From NCBI RefSeq assembly GCF_900066015.1, contig NZ_LN890655.1:3388726-3452725 (forward strand): a stretch of 64,000 bases of DNA, given 5' to 3'. Origin of the DNA: Candidatus Promineifilum breve (GTDB taxonomy: Bacteria > Chloroflexota > Anaerolineae > Promineifilales > Promineifilaceae). Both the position numbers and the translations under genes were made by a program. Below the pieces are notes generated by a model, which was not told the origin of the DNA, made no database searches, and saw only the letters and a list, made by a program, of their open reading frames with translations. Positions 60,908 through 64,000 of the stretch are shown here, one piece after another. The stretch's first letter is position 1; each line of letters starts with the position of its first letter.

Positions 60908-63163
60908 CTACTTGTGCTCTTGCGACCCGAGTTTCTCCACCACCCGCCACGGCAACAACGGTATCTCATCAAACCAAACCCCCGTCGCATCATGCAGCGC
61001 GGCGACGAAGGCCGGGGCCAACGGCATGAACGGCATCTCGGCCATGCCCCGCGCGCCCCACGGGCCGTTGGGGTCGGGAATCTCCACCAGCACTGCGTCC
61101 ACCCGCTCGGGGATGTCCTTGATGCCGGGGATGAGGTATTGGCTCAGGTACGGGTTGGTGACCCGGCCGTCGCGGACGACCAGATTTTCCATCAGCGCGT
61201 AGCCGAAGGCCTGCACCACGCCGCCCTCGATCTGCCCCTCCACGTTGGTGCGGTTGATCACCTGGCCCACGTCGTCGGCGCAGACCACGCGCTCGACGTG
61301 GATGAGGCCGGTTTCGACATCGACGGCCAGATCGACGACCTCGGCCACGTAGCCGTAGCTGAAGTTGGGCATGCTGTAGCCCGTCTGCGGGTCATAGGGT
61401 TGGGTCGGCGGCGGCTTGTAGACGACGTGGGCGATGGACGGGCGGTCTTCGTCAGTCCACTTGGACAGCGCTTCCTCGGCGGCCATGCGGATGGAGTTGC
61501 CGGCCATGAAGGTCATGCGCGAGGCCGACACCGAGCCGGAGTTGCCGCTGCTGGCCGTGTCCGATAGATCCAGTTCGATCATCTCCACCGGCACGCCGGT
61601 CGCCTGGGCCGCCATTTGCTTGAAAGCCGTATGCGCCCCCTGGCCGACCTCGGCCCCGGCGTGACGCAACACCACCCGCTCGATCTCCTTGCCGCCGTGC
61701 AGCTCGATGGTCGCCTCGCATTGCTCCGGCGCGCCGAAGGAGAAGCCGACGTTCTTGAAGGCGCAGGCGAAACCCCGCCCGCGACGGATGGCCGACGGGT
61801 CGGTGGGCAACGTCTGGAAGGCCGAGCGCAGCCCAAAGACGTCGATGACCGGCCGCCCCAGGTCGCGGCTCATGCCCCAACCCGATTCGGCCGCCGCCGC
61901 CTCGATGACTTCGGCCATGCTGACCCCCTTGGGGATGGGCGTCTGCGTCGTCAGCAAGTCACCCTCGCGCAGCACGTTCTTCAGGCGCAATTCGACCGGG
62001 TCCATCTCCAGCGCCTCGGCCAGCTTGTTCATCTGGCATTCGGCGGCAAAAGCCCCCTGTGGCCCGCCAAAGCCGCGAAACGCGCCGCCGGGGATGTTGT
62101 TGGTGGTCACGGCGTAGCTATCGACGTGGGCATTGGGGATGACGTAGGGGCCGGTGACCATCAGGTTGGCGTTGCCGAGTACCTTGGGGCTGGTGTAGGC
62201 GTAAGCCCCGCTGTCGAGGATGAGTTCGGCCTCGACGGCGGTCAGTTTGCCGTCGCGCGTCGCGCCCCATTTGGTCTTCACCCACGCCTCGTGCCGCTTG
62301 TGGTGGCCGATGATGCTTTCCTCGCGCGACCAGATGATGCGCACCGGCCGGTTGATGCCCCGTTCCTGCAGGCGCATGGCCGCCAGTCCCAGAACGATCT
62401 GCAACGACATATCCTCGCGCCCGCCGAATGCCCCGCCGATGGCCGGATAGATAATGCGCACCTGATCGACCAGCAGCCCCAGCGCGTGGGCCACCTGCTC
62501 CTGATCTTTGTGCGTCCATTGGCCGGCGATCTCGACCGTGACCCGGCCTTCCTTGTCGATATAGCCGACGCCGGCTTCGGGCTGCAAGTAGGCGTGCTCC
62601 TGATGGGGCAGGTGGTATTCGCCCTCGACAATGACCTCGGCCTCGTTCCAGCCGGCGGCCATGTCACCCTTGCGGATCAGGTAATGCTTCAGGATATTGC
62701 TGCCGTGCCACGGATGGAGCACCAGCTCGTCCTTCATCGCCTCGCGCACGTCGGTGACGACCGGCCGCTGTTCCCACTCCATGCGGATCAGGCTGCACGC
62801 CTCGGCGGCGATGATTTCGCTTTCGGCGATCACCACGGCCACGTGATCCCCTTCCCACAGGCTGATGTCGGCGTGGGGGTTGCTGCTGCCGGGGCCGACG
62901 AAGACCGGCTGGTCATAGATGCCCAGCCCGTACTCGTTGCGGGGCACGTCCCGCGCGGTCATGACGGCCACGACGCCGGGCAGAGCCTCGGCGGCGCTGG
63001 TGTCCAGCGACAGCAGGCGGGCATGGGGTTGGCCGCTGAAGAGGACGCGGCCGTGCAGCAGGTTCGGCGGTGTCAGGTCGCCGGGATAGTTGGCGCTGCC
63101 GGTTACCTTGTCGCGGGCATCAACGCGTTCCGTGACGCGCGCCCGAAAAATTTGGTCGGTCAT
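60908..63163 (-). CDS. Xanthine dehydrogenase family molybdopterin-binding subunit
   Basis: 751 residues. Ald_Xan_dh N-terminal domain (residues about 15-120) followed by the molybdopterin-binding region: IYPAIGGAFGGREDMSLQ, the GAFRGFGGPQGAFAAECQMN block, RGRGFACAFKNVGFSFGAPEQ, and RHAGAEVGQGAHTAFKQMAAQATG near the active site. GPWGARGMAEMPFMPLAPAF contains the glutamate that acts as general base. The substrate (purines, nicotinate, CO or aldehydes) cannot be told; the AYRxAR motif of CO dehydrogenase is absent. Separated from the flavin/2Fe-2S fusion gene by a hairpin with 21-bp arms. Accessory genes YqeB and YqeC-MocA lie 4.5 kb downstream. Confidence 0.93.
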   Translation of the reverse strand: MTDQIFRARVTERVDARDKVTGSANYPGDLTPPNLLHGRVLFSGQPHARLLSLDTSAAEALPGVVAVMTARDVPRNEYGLGIYDQPVFVGPGSSNPHADISLWEGDHVAVVIAESEIIAAEACSLIRMEWEQRPVVTDVREAMKDELVLHPWHGSNILKHYLIRKGDMAAGWNEAEVIVEGEYHLPHQEHAYLQPEAGVGYIDKEGRVTVEIAGQWTHKDQEQVAHALGLLVDQVRIIYPAIGGAFGGREDMSLQIVLGLAAMRLQERGINRPVRIIWSREESIIGHHKRHEAWVKTKWGATRDGKLTAVEAELILDSGAYAYTSPKVLGNANLMVTGPYVIPNAHVDSYAVTTNNIPGGAFRGFGGPQGAFAAECQMNKLAEALEMDPVELRLKNVLREGDLLTTQTPIPKGVSMAEVIEAAAAESGWGMSRDLGRPVIDVFGLRSAFQTLPTDPSAIRRGRGFACAFKNVGFSFGAPEQCEATIELHGGKEIERVVLRHAGAEVGQGAHTAFKQMAAQATGVPVEMIELDLSDTASSGNSGSVSASRMTFMAGNSIRMAAEEALSKWTDEDRPSIAHVVYKPPPTQPYDPQTGYSMPNFSYGYVAEVVDLAVDVETGLIHVERVVCADDVGQVINRTNVEGQIEGGVVQAFGYALMENLVVRDGRVTNPYLSQYLIPGIKDIPERVDAVLVEIPDPNGPWGARGMAEMPFMPLAPAFVAALHDATGVWFDEIPLLPWRVVEKLGSQEHK

Positions 63164-63181
63164 GGTACTTCCTTAAGAAGA

Positions 63182-63244
63182 GAATCCACAGATTTCACAG
63201 ATTACGCAGATTTCCAGAGAGCGATCTGTGAAATCTGTGGATTC
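63182..63244. repeat. Inverted pair of post-stop 21-mers
   Basis: The 21-mer (63224-63244, same as at 17340 and 23615) has an exact inverted partner at 63182-63202, forming a perfect stem with a 21-nt loop. It lies 13 nt after the stop of the leftward flavin/2Fe-2S gene and 18 nt upstream of the molybdopterin-subunit start. Confidence 0.9.
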
Positions 63245-63257
63245 TTCTATCTTTGTA

Positions 63258-64000
63258 TTAAACCATCTCGGCCGCCGCTTCGTGAACGGCCTCAATAATC
63301 TTGTAATACCCCGTACAACGGCACAGATTGCCGGAGAAAGCCTGCTCGATGTGGCTCAGTTCCGGCGCGGGCTGCTCTTCCAGCAGCTTGGCCCCGGACA
63401 TCAGGAAGCCGGGGATGCAGTAGCCGCACTGCACCGCGCCGGTGTTGATGAAGGCGCGCTGGATGGGATGCAACGCGCCGTTGTCGGCCAACCCCTCGAT
63501 GGTGACGATCGCCGCGCCATGCGCCCGCGCCGCCGGGACGAGGCAGGCCATCACGGCCATGCCGTCGAGATAGACGGTACAGGCCCCGCACTCCCCCTCG
63601 GCGCAGCCCTCTTTCGTGCCCGTCAGCAGCCCTTCCTCGCGCAGCCAGCGCAGCAGCGTCTTCCGCATACCCGGCGCGCTGATCGGCCGGCCGTTGACCG
63701 TGGCCGCGATGGGCGTGTCGGCGTCGAAGCCGGCGGCGTAATCGGCCCCGGTGGGGATGATACCGCCGGTGTCGCCCCACAGCATGGTCGGGTCGGGCCG
63801 CCAATTCTCGCGCTCGCGGCCGTCGCGCAGCGCTAACAGGGCGCGGCGGGTCATCACCTCGACCATCTCCGTGCGGTAGGCGGCCGGGCCGCGGATGTCG
63901 TCAATGGGCCGGGCGGCCGACGCGGCCAGCCCGGCGGCGACGGTGATCTCGTCGTCGGTCAGCGTTTTGCCCAGCAGATAGGACTCGGCCGCCTCGGCGT
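63258..64000 (-). CDS. Flavoprotein / [2Fe-2S] fusion subunit, 5' end off the window
   Basis: The frame is open from the window edge. The upstream visible part (63867-64000) encodes [42 protein letters not shown], the CO dehydrogenase flavoprotein C-terminal domain. A linker follows, then a [2Fe-2S] ferredoxin domain with [19 protein letters not shown] and a second cluster domain with [11 protein letters not shown] and [17 protein letters not shown]. So the FAD and 2Fe-2S subunits, usually separate genes, are fused, FAD part first. The ORF caller's start at 63866 is internal. Partners with the molybdopterin subunit immediately downstream. Confidence 0.9.
   Translation of the reverse strand, partial: AEAAESYLLGKTLTDDEITVAAGLAASAARPIDDIRGPAAYRTEMVEVMTRRALLALRDGRERENWRPDPTMLWGDTGGIIPTGADYAAGFDADTPIAATVNGRPISAPGMRKTLLRWLREEGLLTGTKEGCAEGECGACTVYLDGMAVMACLVPAARAHGAAIVTIEGLADNGALHPIQRAFINTGAVQCGYCIPGFLMSGAKLLEEQPAPELSHIEQAFSGNLCRCTGYYKIIEAVHEAAAEMV

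Overview
This 64 kb window is high-GC bacterial chromosome. The gene content points to a Chloroflexota lineage, probably Anaerolineae-like: DUF4153, DUF4013 and DUF1997 proteins, F420-type nitroreductase and PPOX proteins, TumE-like and PIN toxin pairs, a tocopherol-cyclase-like protein, a PhaR/phasin pair, and very many short intergenic hairpins and 7-nt tandem repeats. This is inference from families and no marker gene settles it. Heme A synthase suggests aerobic respiration with an aa3-type oxidase.

Layout. 1-6.4 kb is accessory: a truncated membrane protein, an AbrB/PIN pair, a HIT protein, a secreted protein, an OsmC + nitroreductase pair, a TumE-like pair and two decayed gene fragments. 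6.6-10.6 kb is a leftward glycine cleavage unit (gcvH-gcvP, no gcvT here) behind a tandem glycine riboswitch with its own terminator. 10.8-17.3 kb holds a group II PLP decarboxylase, a toxin-first HigBA-like pair, alanine racemase, and an OsmC / RsbRD_N-like / tocopherol-cyclase-like operon split by an IS5-family element exactly at a stop/start junction. 18.2-24.4 kb has an S1-domain protein, FtsK, heme A synthase, a DUF72 protein and a DUF4013 protein. 24.6-27.4 kb is fmt-panE-class II aldolase. 27.4-39.9 kb is a leftward exopolysaccharide cluster: Wzz-like protein, TPR protein, flippase, glycosyltransferases, initiating phosphotransferase, methyltransferase and three O-antigen ligase-like proteins. 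39.9-50.4 kb holds an SCP2 protein, a duplicated-domain HTH protein, phasin + PhaR, two SRPBCC-type proteins, glutamate racemase, ClpC, ArfB, a metalloenzyme, a flavin reductase and a YgjP-like peptidase. 50.6-52.0 kb is an IS256-family element. 52.0-64.0 kb is a molybdenum-hydroxylase locus (YqeB, a YqeC-MocA fusion, two alpha/beta hydrolases, the molybdopterin subunit and a flavin/2Fe-2S fusion), interrupted by a 1405-residue multidomain secreted repeat protein of lower GC.

The most unusual signal is the repeat landscape. Heptanucleotide tandem arrays with different 'words' lie between genes, supply stop codons for adjacent genes, and in two molybdenum-hydroxylase maturation genes sit inside the reading frame. 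Several hairpin families occur too. Some supply the last codons of genes, some sit in the peripheral stems of the glycine riboswitch, and one hosts the IS256-type insertion in its loop. Many apparent long antisense ORFs are shadows of the GC-rich genes and are left out.
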